A stretch of DNA of 64,000 nucleotides from assembly GCF_026626745.1 (NCBI RefSeq), contig NZ_JAPNJW010000002.1, positions 1,054,001 to 1,118,000 of the forward strand, read 5' to 3'. This DNA comes from Nannocystis sp. RBIL2 (GTDB lineage Bacteria > Myxococcota_A > Polyangia > Nannocystales > Nannocystaceae). The notes under the pieces were generated by a model. That model was not told where the DNA came from. It saw only the letters and a program-made list of their open reading frames with translations, and ran no database searches. A program made the position numbers and the translations under genes. The stretch's first letter is position 1. Each line of letters starts with the position of its first letter. Shown here piece by piece: positions 39,370 through 47,787 of this stretch.

Positions 39370-40326
39370 ATGCTGCACGTCGGACTCGTCGGCCCCGGAT
39401 CGATCGCCGATCGCCGCCTCGCGCCGGCGCTGGCGAAGGTCCGCGGGGCCGTGCTGTGGAGCGTGTGCTCGCGGGACCGCGAGCGCGCGCAGGCCTTCGC
39501 CGCGCGTCACGGCGCGCGCGGCCCGATCTTCACCGACCTCGCCGACATGCTCGCCGATCCGCGGCTCGACGCGGTCGTCCTCGCCACCCCCGACCGCCTC
39601 CACGCCGCCCAGGCGATCGCCGCCGCCCGCGCCGGCAAGCACGTGTTCGTCGAGAAGCCGATGGCCACCGACGTCGCCGACGCCGAGGCCGTCGTGCGCG
39701 CCTGTGAGGCCGCCGGGATCCGCCTCGCCGTCGGCTATCACCTGCGCTTCCACCCCGGCCTCCGGGCCCTGCGCGAGCGCGTCGTCGCCGGCGAGCTCGG
39801 CCGCGTCCTGCACATGCGCGCCACCTGGACCTTCGTCGAGCGCGACGCGAACAACTGGCGCGCCTCGCCCGAGGTCGGCCGCTGGTGGTCGCTCGCGGCC
39901 GTCGGCACCCACTGCCTCGACCTCGTGCGCTGGTACCTCCGCCCTGCTCACGGCGAGATCGAGCGCGCCCACGCGCTCACCACCAGCCCCGTCCACCGCG
40001 GCCCCCACGACGAGACCGCCGCGGTCGCCCTGCGCTTCGCCGGCGGCGCCACTGCCGACATCCTCACCTCCGTCGTCTTCCGCGCCCCTCGCTCGATCGA
40101 GGTGTTCGGCGACGCCGGCTCGGCCCGCGGCGAAGAGGTCCTCGGCCCGCACGGCGGCGGCCGGATCGTCGTGGGCGACCGCGAGCTGTCCTATGAGCCA
40201 GCCGACCCCTACCTCGGCGAGCTCCAGGACTTCGTCGACGCCGTCGCGCACGGCCGCGCACCCGAGGTCGACGCCGTCGAGGGCCTCGCCAACGTCCGCG
40301 GCCTGTGCGAGATGACGGAGGCGTGA
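39370..40326 (+). CDS. Gfo/Idh/MocA-family NAD(P)-dependent oxidoreductase
   Basis: A 318-residue cytoplasmic sugar- or polyol-type dehydrogenase. The Rossmann start VGLVGPGSIADRRLAPAL, the nucleotide-site block VLATPDRLHAAQAIAAARAGKHVFVEKPMATD with the conserved EKP, and the C-terminal alpha/beta domain with GTHCLDLVRWY are typical. The substrate is not predictable. Its stop overlaps the GTG start of the next gene (GTGA), so the two are translationally coupled. Confidence 0.92.
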   Translation: MLHVGLVGPGSIADRRLAPALAKVRGAVLWSVCSRDRERAQAFAARHGARGPIFTDLADMLADPRLDAVVLATPDRLHAAQAIAAARAGKHVFVEKPMATDVADAEAVVRACEAAGIRLAVGYHLRFHPGLRALRERVVAGELGRVLHMRATWTFVERDANNWRASPEVGRWWSLAAVGTHCLDLVRWYLRPAHGEIERAHALTTSPVHRGPHDETAAVALRFAGGATADILTSVVFRAPRSIEVFGDAGSARGEEVLGPHGGGRIVVGDRELSYEPADPYLGELQDFVDAVAHGRAPEVDAVEGLANVRGLCEMTEA

Positions 40327-41273
40327 CAGAAGTCCACGAGCTCGGCTACCGCGGCAAGCACTACACCGTCCCCGGCCTCGCCGACGTCGGCGTGCAGATC
40401 GAACCTGACCCGAAGGCCATCCTCCCCGCGCTGCCGCAAGGCTCGCCGATCCTGCAGAAGATCGGCACGATCTGGGACCTCGAGAACTTCAAGGTCGCGC
40501 GCCGACCGGTCGAGCTCGGCCAGGTCCCCGAGGCCGAGCGGGCCGCCCTGGCGCAGCCCGGCATGCCGCGCACGCTCGACATGCCGATCAAGTTCCCCGG
40601 CTCCGACTTCCGCCTGCCCGCCGAGCTCGCGCAGCTGCGCTGGCTCGTCCAGCGCGTCGCCGACCTCGAGCTCGCGGTCAACCCGCGCCACTACGACGAG
40701 TTCTACTGCTACCTCACCGTCGATCAGGGCCCCGTCCGCGGCGGCGTGCTGCAGCGCGAGGCGCCCTGCCACGTCGACGGCTTCCAGGGCGCCCGCTGGC
40801 AGCCCAAGGTCCGCATCAACCACACGTACACCGTGACCGACTGCCTGCCGACGGCCTACTACGTCCAGCCGTTCGACTTCACCGGCCTCGACGAGGCGCG
40901 GCACAACTTCTTCTTCGAGATGAACAACCAGGTCGCCAAGACCCGCAGCGCGCACGCCTGGCACGCCGCGCCGTGGGAGCTGACGCTCATGGACGCGTAC
41001 ACCGTGCACCGCGGCGCCGCGGCCGAGGTCGACACCCACCGCACGTGGATCCGCCTGTCGTTCGAGGTGCGGATCTTCGACCGCCTCGGCAACGCCCACA
41101 ACCCGATGTTCCGCTACGCCTGGGACATGGTCCCGCGCGACATCGAGGGCCTCGGCCTGGTCGCGTGGGACCCGGACAGCGACCCCTCGCTGCGCGTGTT
41201 CCCGTGGCAGGACGAGCGCGGCGAGCCGCACCCCGACCGTCACACCCGCACCCAGCCGCGGCTGAAGCCGTGA
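40323..41273 (+). CDS. 2-oxoglutarate/Fe(II)-oxygenase-like protein
   Basis: A 316-residue protein overlapping the upstream oxidoreductase by four bases. The centre looks like a double-stranded beta-helix oxygenase: HxD in CHVDGFQG, a distal His in AYTVHRGA, and a following Arg in RTWIRLSFEVRIFDRLGN that could bind 2-oxoglutarate. The spacing of these residues fits Fe(II)/2OG enzymes, but I see no close named family. With the Gfo/Idh enzyme it probably forms a small catabolic or modification pathway. GTG start. Confidence 0.6.
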   Translation: MTEVHELGYRGKHYTVPGLADVGVQIEPDPKAILPALPQGSPILQKIGTIWDLENFKVARRPVELGQVPEAERAALAQPGMPRTLDMPIKFPGSDFRLPAELAQLRWLVQRVADLELAVNPRHYDEFYCYLTVDQGPVRGGVLQREAPCHVDGFQGARWQPKVRINHTYTVTDCLPTAYYVQPFDFTGLDEARHNFFFEMNNQVAKTRSAHAWHAAPWELTLMDAYTVHRGAAAEVDTHRTWIRLSFEVRIFDRLGNAHNPMFRYAWDMVPRDIEGLGLVAWDPDSDPSLRVFPWQDERGEPHPDRHTRTQPRLKP

Positions 41274-41288
41274 GCCGGGCGCGGGCAG

Positions 41289-41319
41289 CGACCTGTCCCC
41301 GCGGACACGTCACATGTCG
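41289..41319. repeat. CATG-type repeat between convergent genes
   Basis: Cores 41292 (CCTG) and 41306 (CACG) are 14 bp apart; an out-of-step CATG at 41313 abuts the stop codon of the next gene. Confidence 0.55.
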
Positions 41320-42221
41320 GCCTTGAGCGCCAGCAGCTCGACCCAGCGACCGTACACCACGTCGAAGCAGTCCTCGAAGTTCGTCTGGACGGTATCGCGG
41401 GCGCTCTCGGCGTAGACGTACATGCTCGACGCCGGGAACGTCTCGAGGTTGCCGTCGTACACGGTGATTTGGTCCACGCCGTCGTTGACGTACACCGTGG
41501 ACCGCTCGGTGGTGCCGCACAGATCGTTGGGGTTCGCCGGGCAGAAGCCCAGGTCGCCGTCGACGAAGTGCATCGGCGCCCAGAACGCCTCGAAGTCGGC
41601 GGCGAACACGTCGTAGCCGATCGCGTAGAGCAGCAGCAGGGCGCCGTCGTCGACCGCGTGGACCGCCACGTGAGTGCGCAGGTCGAGCCCGAACTCCTGG
41701 GACTCGGCCGCGCGGTAGCTGAGGCGCACGTCGGTCTCGCCGCCCAGCAGCCCCGTGTGCGCCGTCTCCGTCGTCAGCGTCAGCGTCACCGCGTGGATGG
41801 CCTCGGCGTCGTCGGTGCACTGCAGCTCGATCGCCCCGCCGACGACGCCCTGCACGCTGCAGCGGACGTCGAACTCGCTCGGGTACGCCTCGGGGTCGAT
41901 CAGGGTCGGCGCGCTCACCTCGACGGCGACCTCGGTCCCCTCCTCGGGCCCGATGCACCCCGCCCACGGCGTGCCGGTCGTCGTGAACGACTCCGCTCCG
42001 TGGCTGGTCAGCGCCTCGGTCGAGGTCGTCTGCTGCGGCGGCTCGCCGGTGGTCGCATCGCCCGACGTGCTCGTCTCGGCGGCTGAGCCGCTGCTCGTGT
42101 CGGTCGACTCGGTGCCGGAGTAGGCGCCCAGGTCGGCCTTCTGGAGCGTGCAAGCAGCGCCCGCGGCGAGAAGGAGAGAAAAGGAGAGAAAAGGAGGAAT
42201 ACGAACGGTCTGGAAAGTCAT
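41310..42221 (-). CDS. Lipoprotein with Thr/Ser linker
   Basis: A 303-residue predicted lipoprotein. The signal peptide (LSFSLLLAAGAAC, Cys near 24) is followed by a Thr/Ser/Gly linker of about 60 residues. The beta-rich domain has conserved-looking Cys (GCIGPEEG, VRCSVQG, LQCTDD, GFCPAN, LCGTT, EDCFD). No family recognised. A short AG-rich direct repeat lies in the signal-peptide codons (about 42168-42196). It is encoded downstream of the VCBS lipoprotein on the same strand. Confidence 0.75.
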   Translation of the reverse strand: MTFQTVRIPPFLSFSLLLAAGAACTLQKADLGAYSGTESTDTSSGSAAETSTSGDATTGEPPQQTTSTEALTSHGAESFTTTGTPWAGCIGPEEGTEVAVEVSAPTLIDPEAYPSEFDVRCSVQGVVGGAIELQCTDDAEAIHAVTLTLTTETAHTGLLGGETDVRLSYRAAESQEFGLDLRTHVAVHAVDDGALLLLYAIGYDVFAADFEAFWAPMHFVDGDLGFCPANPNDLCGTTERSTVYVNDGVDQITVYDGNLETFPASSMYVYAESARDTVQTNFEDCFDVVYGRWVELLALKADM

Positions 42222-42345
42222 GATTAAGTCCGGCCGTTACAGGCCGCTGTTCATGGTTTCCCGGCCGAATCCGAATCCGTGAGGGGCCCCGAAATTTCTC
42301 CGCCCGCGCGGTCCCGCGCGCGGCTCCCCGCTGGCGCGTGCTCCA

Positions 42346-42383
42346 GGACATGACCTCCCGGACATGTCCTGAAGAACACACGG
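42346..42383. repeat. CATG 14-bp array downstream of the VCBS gene
   Basis: Cores at 42349, 42363 and 42377 (CACA), ending directly at the stop codon of the VCBS lipoprotein. Confidence 0.78.
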
Positions 42384-44117
42384 TCAGCCCGGCGGGTTGG
42401 GCATGCACAGCCCGCCGCCCTCGATCTGGGCGTTGGTCCGATAGGTGTTGAAGATCTTCCAGTTGTCGACCGGGGTGGTCGGCAGCGTGCTGTCCTCGCG
42501 CACGTTGGTGACGTAGTAGGCGTGCTGGTTCCAGATCCGGCGCGCCTGGATCCACCGGTCCTCGGCGTCGCGCAGCACCTGCAGGGCCGGCTGCCCCGAC
42601 AGCGAGACCACCAGGATCTCGGCCGAGCCGTCGTTGTCGACGTCGGCCACGATCGGGTACTCGCTCAGCGTGTAGCTGACGCGCGCCTGCGTCAGCACGA
42701 CCTGACCGGTGACGCCGTCGTAGATGCGGAAATTCTGCTCGTCGGCGTACATCGCCTCGGCCACGCCGTCGCCGAGGAAGTCGAACGCGGTGCCGCCGGC
42801 CGCGCCCGAGCTGTCGACGACCTGCGACTGCCACAGCACCGTCGCCGGGTTGCCCTCGTAGACGGCGTAGAAGGCGCTCGACGACGACGCGTACTCCGGC
42901 TGACTGTCGCCGTCGAAGTCGTGCACCGTGCCCGGCCGCATCCACGTCAGGTAGCCCGCAGGCTGCACGCCGGTCGGCGTCGCCGGGCCCCACTTCACCG
43001 TGCCGTCGTGCTCGAGCATCCATAGCCCCTGGCCCGAGGTGATGAACACCTCCGGGAACGGGTCGTCGTCGAGGTTGGCGATCTGCGGGATCGCCTGCGC
43101 AGTCACCTGCGGGTACTTCTCCCAGTACACCGAGCCGTCGTGGCGATACGCCGAGTGGCCGGTCACGACCTCCATCTTGCCGTCGCCGTCGAGGTCGACG
43201 CCGACGCTCGCCTCGAGCTCGCCCGGCTGCGGGTTGGTCTGCGCCCACAGCAGCACGCCGTTGTGATCGTAGACCTCGTGGTTGAAGATGATCTCGGCGT
43301 CGCCGTCGGCGTCGAGGTCGTGGATCGCCACCGCCCCGGTCTCGCGGTAGAACTGGTCGTACTGGCCGCCGTCGATCGAGTTGGTCCACTTGAGCGTGCC
43401 GTCGTGCTCGAACGCCTTGAGGCGGTAGGTCCCGCCGCTGTTCCAGATCGCCACGATCTCCGGCAGGCCGTCGTTGTCGATGTCGGCGAACGCCGGCGTG
43501 GCGAAGCACGACAGGCTCTCGCTCGTCGGGATCGCGTAGTGCTGGGTCCCGGTCGCGCCGTCGAGCACGAACAGCTCGCAGATCTGTCCGTAACCGATCG
43601 TCGGCCCGGCGACGAACAGCACGTCCGGGACGTCGCACAGATCGATCTCGCCGTCGGCGTTGTCGTCGGTGAAGTTGCCGACCAGCGGCGTCACCATCGA
43701 CTGCAGGTTGGCGCCGAACGACCACTGCAGCGCCGGCGCGAAGCTGTCGGGCGCCGCCTCCATCTCGCAGTCGCCGATCGCGTCCATGTCGTTCTGCACC
43801 TTGCACACGTTGCCGGGCGGCGGCCCGCCGGTCTCGCCGAGGTCGTTGGTGCCGAGGTCGAACTTGATCCCGCCGGTGTTTTCGGTGGTCGTCACCGCCT
43901 CCGTCGTCGAGCTGCCGGACTCGCTGCCGCCGGTGGTCGGCGCCTCCGTCCCGCTGCTCGTCGTCATGCTCTCGGTGGTGATGCCCGGCGTCGTCGCAGT
44001 CACCGTCGCGCCCGTCATCGTCATCGCCCCCGCGGTCGCGCTGTCGCGTCCGTCGTCGCCGCAGGCGGCCAGCAGCAAGGGAGCAGACACCAGAGAACGA
44101 CGGAAAAGCGAGGTCAT
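42384..44117 (-). CDS. VCBS/FG-GAP repeat lipoprotein (paralogue)
   Basis: A 577-residue surface lipoprotein: signal peptide to LLLAAC (Cys near 19), a Thr/Ser/Gly linker of about 60 residues, then a beta-propeller of Asp-rich calcium loops (DDNADGEIDLCDVPD, DIDNDGLPEIV, DLDADGDAEII, DLDGDGKMEVV, DFDGDSQPEYA, DVDNDGSAEIL). The ending RRIWNQHAYYVTNVREDSTLP and GGGLCMPNPPG match the protein encoded at 32279-33946 nearly residue for residue, so the two are paralogues. Probable role: ligand binding or adhesion at the outer surface. Confidence 0.9.
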   Translation of the reverse strand: MTSLFRRSLVSAPLLLAACGDDGRDSATAGAMTMTGATVTATTPGITTESMTTSSGTEAPTTGGSESGSSTTEAVTTTENTGGIKFDLGTNDLGETGGPPPGNVCKVQNDMDAIGDCEMEAAPDSFAPALQWSFGANLQSMVTPLVGNFTDDNADGEIDLCDVPDVLFVAGPTIGYGQICELFVLDGATGTQHYAIPTSESLSCFATPAFADIDNDGLPEIVAIWNSGGTYRLKAFEHDGTLKWTNSIDGGQYDQFYRETGAVAIHDLDADGDAEIIFNHEVYDHNGVLLWAQTNPQPGELEASVGVDLDGDGKMEVVTGHSAYRHDGSVYWEKYPQVTAQAIPQIANLDDDPFPEVFITSGQGLWMLEHDGTVKWGPATPTGVQPAGYLTWMRPGTVHDFDGDSQPEYASSSSAFYAVYEGNPATVLWQSQVVDSSGAAGGTAFDFLGDGVAEAMYADEQNFRIYDGVTGQVVLTQARVSYTLSEYPIVADVDNDGSAEILVVSLSGQPALQVLRDAEDRWIQARRIWNQHAYYVTNVREDSTLPTTPVDNWKIFNTYRTNAQIEGGGLCMPNPPG

Positions 44118-44435
44118 GCCGCAGGGTACCGGGCTTCACCAGCCGGATCCACGAGGCCGCCGCCGACGTGAGCAAGCGCGGGCGAACCCGGACTCGGCCC
44201 CTGCCCGCACCCGGGGATCTTCGGCGTCGATCCGGCGCATCCCCGTGCGCGTGCGGGCGCCGGCGCGCCTGCGCGCGCTCGCGTCCGCTGGACCGCACAT
44301 GTCCTTTCGGCCAGCCTCCCCTCCGCACCTGCGCGCGACCTGACGGCGCTGTCACCTCGCGCGGCGCGCCCCGCCGCCCTCGCCGCGCGGCCGCGGCTTG
44401 ACGCGCTGTTCCGCCTCGGATCATTGTGAGTGCGC
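44118..44435. other. Divergent region, no gene
   Basis: 318 bp between the divergent VCBS and D-Ala-D-Ala carboxypeptidase genes. It contains one CATG-type pair (44296-44319). No RNA gene, promoter pair or coding frame was recognised. Confidence 0.45.
44296..44319. repeat. CATG-type pair
   Basis: Cores 44299 (CATG) and 44313 (CAGC), 14 bp apart, with a TTCG-containing spacer. Confidence 0.6.
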
Positions 44436-46175
44436 ATGCACGTCTGGCCCGCGGCGGCCGGCGCGATCACCCTGGTCGCCGCGGCCGTCCTCGTCTTCGA
44501 AGGCGGGGCGCTCACGCGGATGGTCGCGCCTGTCCCTTACGCCATGTCCCTCGAGACCGGCGAGGGCGAGCCGCGGCGCGACGCCTACGTCGAGGTCGTC
44601 GTCGTCCCGGACGAGCTGCCGCCGCCGACCGCCGAGGAGCGGCTGCTGGCGCGCCTCGAGGCGGTCAGCCGCGCCGTCGAGCAGGTGCGGGGCGGCGCCG
44701 GGGGGCCGCCGATCGCCCTCGACACTGCCGGGCTCGACAGCGCGATCCGCAAGATCGTCGCCCCGCTCGAGCGGCTCGCCTCGGTCAGCGTCCACGTCCG
44801 CGACCTCGCCAGCGACACCGTGCTGTTCGACTTCCAGGGCGACGTCCCGCTCAACCCGGCCAGCAACAACAAGCTGCTGACCACCGCCGCCGCGCTCGAT
44901 CTGCTCGGGGCCGACTACCGGTTCGAGACCCGCGTCCTGCGGCACGGCGAGGACCTCGTGGTCGTCGGCGAGGGCGATCCGAGCTTCGACCACGTGGCTC
45001 TGGCCGCGCTCGCCGACGAGATCGCCGCGCGCACCGACCTCGCCTCGCTGACGCGGATCGTCGTCGACGACGCCGCCTTCTCGCCGCGCCGGCTGGCCCC
45101 CGGCTTCTCCGACACCGCGATCGGCCTGTCGTACCAGGCCCCGAGCGGCGCGCTCAGCCTCGACTTCAACACCGTCGAGATCACCGTCGCGCCCGCGGCC
45201 GAGGGCCCGGTCGTCAAGCTGTTCCCCGACAGCACCCACGTCGTTATCGACAACCGCGCCACCCTCGGCAGCGGCGCGCCGACCGTCCGCACCTACGCGC
45301 GCGGCGAGGGCGACGCGCTCGAGACCGTCGTCGAGGTCACCGGCAAGATCCGGCGCCGCGCCAAGCCGGTGCTCGTGCGGCGGCGGATCTCCGACCCCGG
45401 CCTCTACACCGGCGGCGCCCTCGCGGTCATGCTCGCCGCGCGCAGCCAGGACGCCCCGTTGCCGGTCGTCCACGGTCGCGCGCCGACCTACGGCCACGGC
45501 GCGGAGCCGGTCACTCGCCGCGACTCGGCCCCGCTCGCGGTCATCGCCGCCGACGCCCTCGCCTTCTCCAACAACTTCATGGCCGAGCAGCTGCTGCGCA
45601 CGGTCGGCTGGCGCGTGACCCAGAGCCCCGGCGACTGGGACAACGGCTCGCAGGTCGTGCTCGGCTACTGGCGGGCGCTCGGCCTCGACCCCAACGCCCT
45701 GGTGTTCGAGAACGGGTCTGGCATGTCGGACCTCGGCCGCGTCACCACCAGCGCGCTCGTCGACCTCATCGCGGTCGCCGGCCGCGTACGCGCCGAGGAG
45801 GGCGGCCTCCTGTCCGCCCTGCCCGTCGCCGGCGAGCGCGGCACCCTGGTGTCGCGGCTGCGCAAGTCGGGCAAGCGCGTGCGCGCCAAGACCGGCACCC
45901 TCGACGGCGTCAGCGGCCTCACCGGGGTCATCACCGCCGAGGACGGCACCCCGCAGGTCGGCTTCTCGATCCTGATCAACGTCGACGACGGCCGCTTCGC
46001 AGTGGCCGCCAAGCGCAAGCGCGCCGAGGACAAGATCGTCATGACCGTCCTGCGCCACCTCGACGCCTGGGCCGCCGCCGGCGGGGCCGGCAAGCCGACC
46101 GCAGCGGCCGCGGACCCGACCCCCGCGAGCGACGCCCCCGCGAGCGACGTCCCGGCCGACCCGCCCGCCGGCTGA
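44436..46175 (+). CDS. dacB: D-alanyl-D-alanine carboxypeptidase/endopeptidase (S13, PBP4 type)
   Basis: Periplasmic penicillin-binding protein that trims pentapeptides or cuts cross-links. The 579-residue protein has an N-terminal membrane anchor or signal (about 5-25). The S13 motifs are SNNK with nucleophile Ser at about 143, SNN in AFSNNFMAEQLL, and KTGTL at about 485. A roughly 65-residue helical spacer precedes the catalytic domain, and an Ala/Asp/Pro tail ends it. ATG 44436 is preferred; the GTG at 44430 is the alternative. A CCTG-CATG pair (44529/44543) is translated near the N-terminus. Confidence 0.93.
   Translation: MHVWPAAAGAITLVAAAVLVFEGGALTRMVAPVPYAMSLETGEGEPRRDAYVEVVVVPDELPPPTAEERLLARLEAVSRAVEQVRGGAGGPPIALDTAGLDSAIRKIVAPLERLASVSVHVRDLASDTVLFDFQGDVPLNPASNNKLLTTAAALDLLGADYRFETRVLRHGEDLVVVGEGDPSFDHVALAALADEIAARTDLASLTRIVVDDAAFSPRRLAPGFSDTAIGLSYQAPSGALSLDFNTVEITVAPAAEGPVVKLFPDSTHVVIDNRATLGSGAPTVRTYARGEGDALETVVEVTGKIRRRAKPVLVRRRISDPGLYTGGALAVMLAARSQDAPLPVVHGRAPTYGHGAEPVTRRDSAPLAVIAADALAFSNNFMAEQLLRTVGWRVTQSPGDWDNGSQVVLGYWRALGLDPNALVFENGSGMSDLGRVTTSALVDLIAVAGRVRAEEGGLLSALPVAGERGTLVSRLRKSGKRVRAKTGTLDGVSGLTGVITAEDGTPQVGFSILINVDDGRFAVAAKRKRAEDKIVMTVLRHLDAWAAAGGAGKPTAAAADPTPASDAPASDVPADPPAG
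44526..44549. repeat. CATG-type pair inside dacB
   Basis: Cores 44529 (CCTG) and 44543 (CATG), 14 bp apart, in the segment linking the membrane anchor to the first helical region. Confidence 0.6.
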
Positions 46176-46240
46176 GCCCTGCCCGAACGGACATGTCCCC
46201 GAGGACCTGCCCGTTCGGACCTGTCCACGGGGACCTGCCC
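46175..46240. repeat. CATG/CCTG 14-bp array between convergent genes
   Basis: Cores at 46178, 46192, 46206, 46220 and 46234 keep an exact 14-bp step. The CCTG form dominates here, showing that the third and fourth bases are more constant than the second. Confidence 0.85.
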
Positions 46241-46262
46241 CGAAGCGCTCACGCGCTGCGGC

Positions 46263-47744
46263 TCACAGCGCGGTGCAGTCGGTCGGCTCGTGGATCACGC
46301 ACGGCTCGGCCAGCGGCTCGCCGTCCAGGCGGGCGGTGACCCAATCCAGGATGTACGGCACCGCCTGCAGCACCGAGTCGCCGTGGCCGGCGCCGGCGCA
46401 GTCGATGTGCTCGAGCTGGTAGCCCTGATCGCACAGGCGCGGCAGGTCGGCCTTGACCACCGGCGTGTAGACCAGGTCGTCGACCTCGCCCTGCTGGATC
46501 AGCGTCGGCGTGATCTTCAGCAGCGGCACCTCGGACTCGCCGAGCGTGGCCTGGCGCAGGAAGCAGCCCCAGTCGCCGAGCGCCTCCCAGTCGCGGTCGA
46601 CCACCGCGTCGATGAACGACTGCGTGTAGACCTGGTTCGTCCCCGTGATCTCCGGCGGCAGATCGAAGTTGCAGCCGCCTTCCATCATCATCGGCAGCAC
46701 CGTGGCGACGTCGATCGGCGGGCCCGGGCTGAGCACCTCGCTGAGGTCGCCCTGACGGCCGGTCCAGTCCCAGCCGCCGACGACCGCGGCCGCGAGCGCG
46801 CCGGTGGTCGGCCCGAACACGGTCGCGCCGTGCTCCGTCAGCCCGACCGCGTCGGTCGGCGGGACCGCGGCGACGTTGGCGACGATGTTGAGCTCGGGCG
46901 CATAGTGAGGCGCGTAGCGGTCGGCCCACAGCGTGGCGAAGCCGCCCTCGGAGGCGCCGAACAGGACCACGTCGTCGCCCGGCCGGGCCGGCAGGTCCAT
47001 GTTCGCGGCGGCCAGCTCGTACAGCGCGCGGATCGAGTCGAGCGTGGCGATCGCCGTCGGCTCCGGCACGATGTACGGGTGCAGGCGGTTCGACGCCGGA
47101 CCCCAGCCGTTCATGCCGATGTAGTCGGGCGCGACCGACACGAAGCCCTTGGCCGCGAGGATCAGCGGCACCTGGAAGCCCATCGGATCCTTGGTCGGCG
47201 CGCACGCGTCGGTGAAGCCGCTGGTCCCGTGAGCCCACACCACCACCGGCCGCTCCTCAGGCGCGTCCAACAGCGGGAACGACACGAAGCCGGTGGTCTC
47301 GTGCTTCTCGCCGCGATCCTGGGTGACGTAGCGGATCTTGTAGACCCGCGCGCCGAAGTCGGCCTCGCCCAGCGCGGTGAAGCCGTTCTGCTCGAGCAGG
47401 TCGGTGATCGTCGGCGCGTCGAGCTCGATGACCTGCTCGAAGTCGATGATCTCGCCCATGCCGTCGGACGGGAGCCACTCGAACGGCGGCGCTCCGCAAC
47501 CGCCGACCGGGAACTCGTCGCCGGTGGTGCCCGTCGAGGTGTCGCCGGTGGTCGAGTCCGTGGTCGACTCGGTCGTCGTCGGCGTCACGTCGGTGGTGGT
47601 CGCCGGCGTATCAGTCGTGCTCGTCGGGTCCGTCTCGGTCCCGGTGGCGCTGTCGGTGGAGTTGAGGTCGTCGCCACACCCGGCCGCCAGCGCGCAGGCG
47701 ACGACGAGCGGCGTCACATTTCGGTAGACCATGGGTGACATCAT
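46263..47744 (-). CDS. Lipase/esterase-like alpha/beta-hydrolase lipoprotein
   Basis: A 493-residue predicted lipoprotein: signal peptide to ALAAGC, a Thr/Ser linker of about 60 residues, then an alpha/beta-hydrolase like the secretory lipase (LIP) family. The oxyanion-side block VVVWAHGTSGF, the nucleophile elbow GASEGG and the late His in GAGHGDS are visible, and VYKIRYVTQDRGEKHETTGFVSFP is a typical start of the domain. It probably hydrolyses lipids or esters at the cell surface, fitting a predatory or scavenging bacterium. The start is ATG 47744 or 47732. Confidence 0.88.
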   Translation of the reverse strand: MMSPMVYRNVTPLVVACALAAGCGDDLNSTDSATGTETDPTSTTDTPATTTDVTPTTTESTTDSTTGDTSTGTTGDEFPVGGCGAPPFEWLPSDGMGEIIDFEQVIELDAPTITDLLEQNGFTALGEADFGARVYKIRYVTQDRGEKHETTGFVSFPLLDAPEERPVVVWAHGTSGFTDACAPTKDPMGFQVPLILAAKGFVSVAPDYIGMNGWGPASNRLHPYIVPEPTAIATLDSIRALYELAAANMDLPARPGDDVVLFGASEGGFATLWADRYAPHYAPELNIVANVAAVPPTDAVGLTEHGATVFGPTTGALAAAVVGGWDWTGRQGDLSEVLSPGPPIDVATVLPMMMEGGCNFDLPPEITGTNQVYTQSFIDAVVDRDWEALGDWGCFLRQATLGESEVPLLKITPTLIQQGEVDDLVYTPVVKADLPRLCDQGYQLEHIDCAGAGHGDSVLQAVPYILDWVTARLDGEPLAEPCVIHEPTDCTAL

Positions 47745-47787
47745 CGCCCACTGCCGCGCGCGCCCGCCAGGGTAAAGTGCGGCTGGC

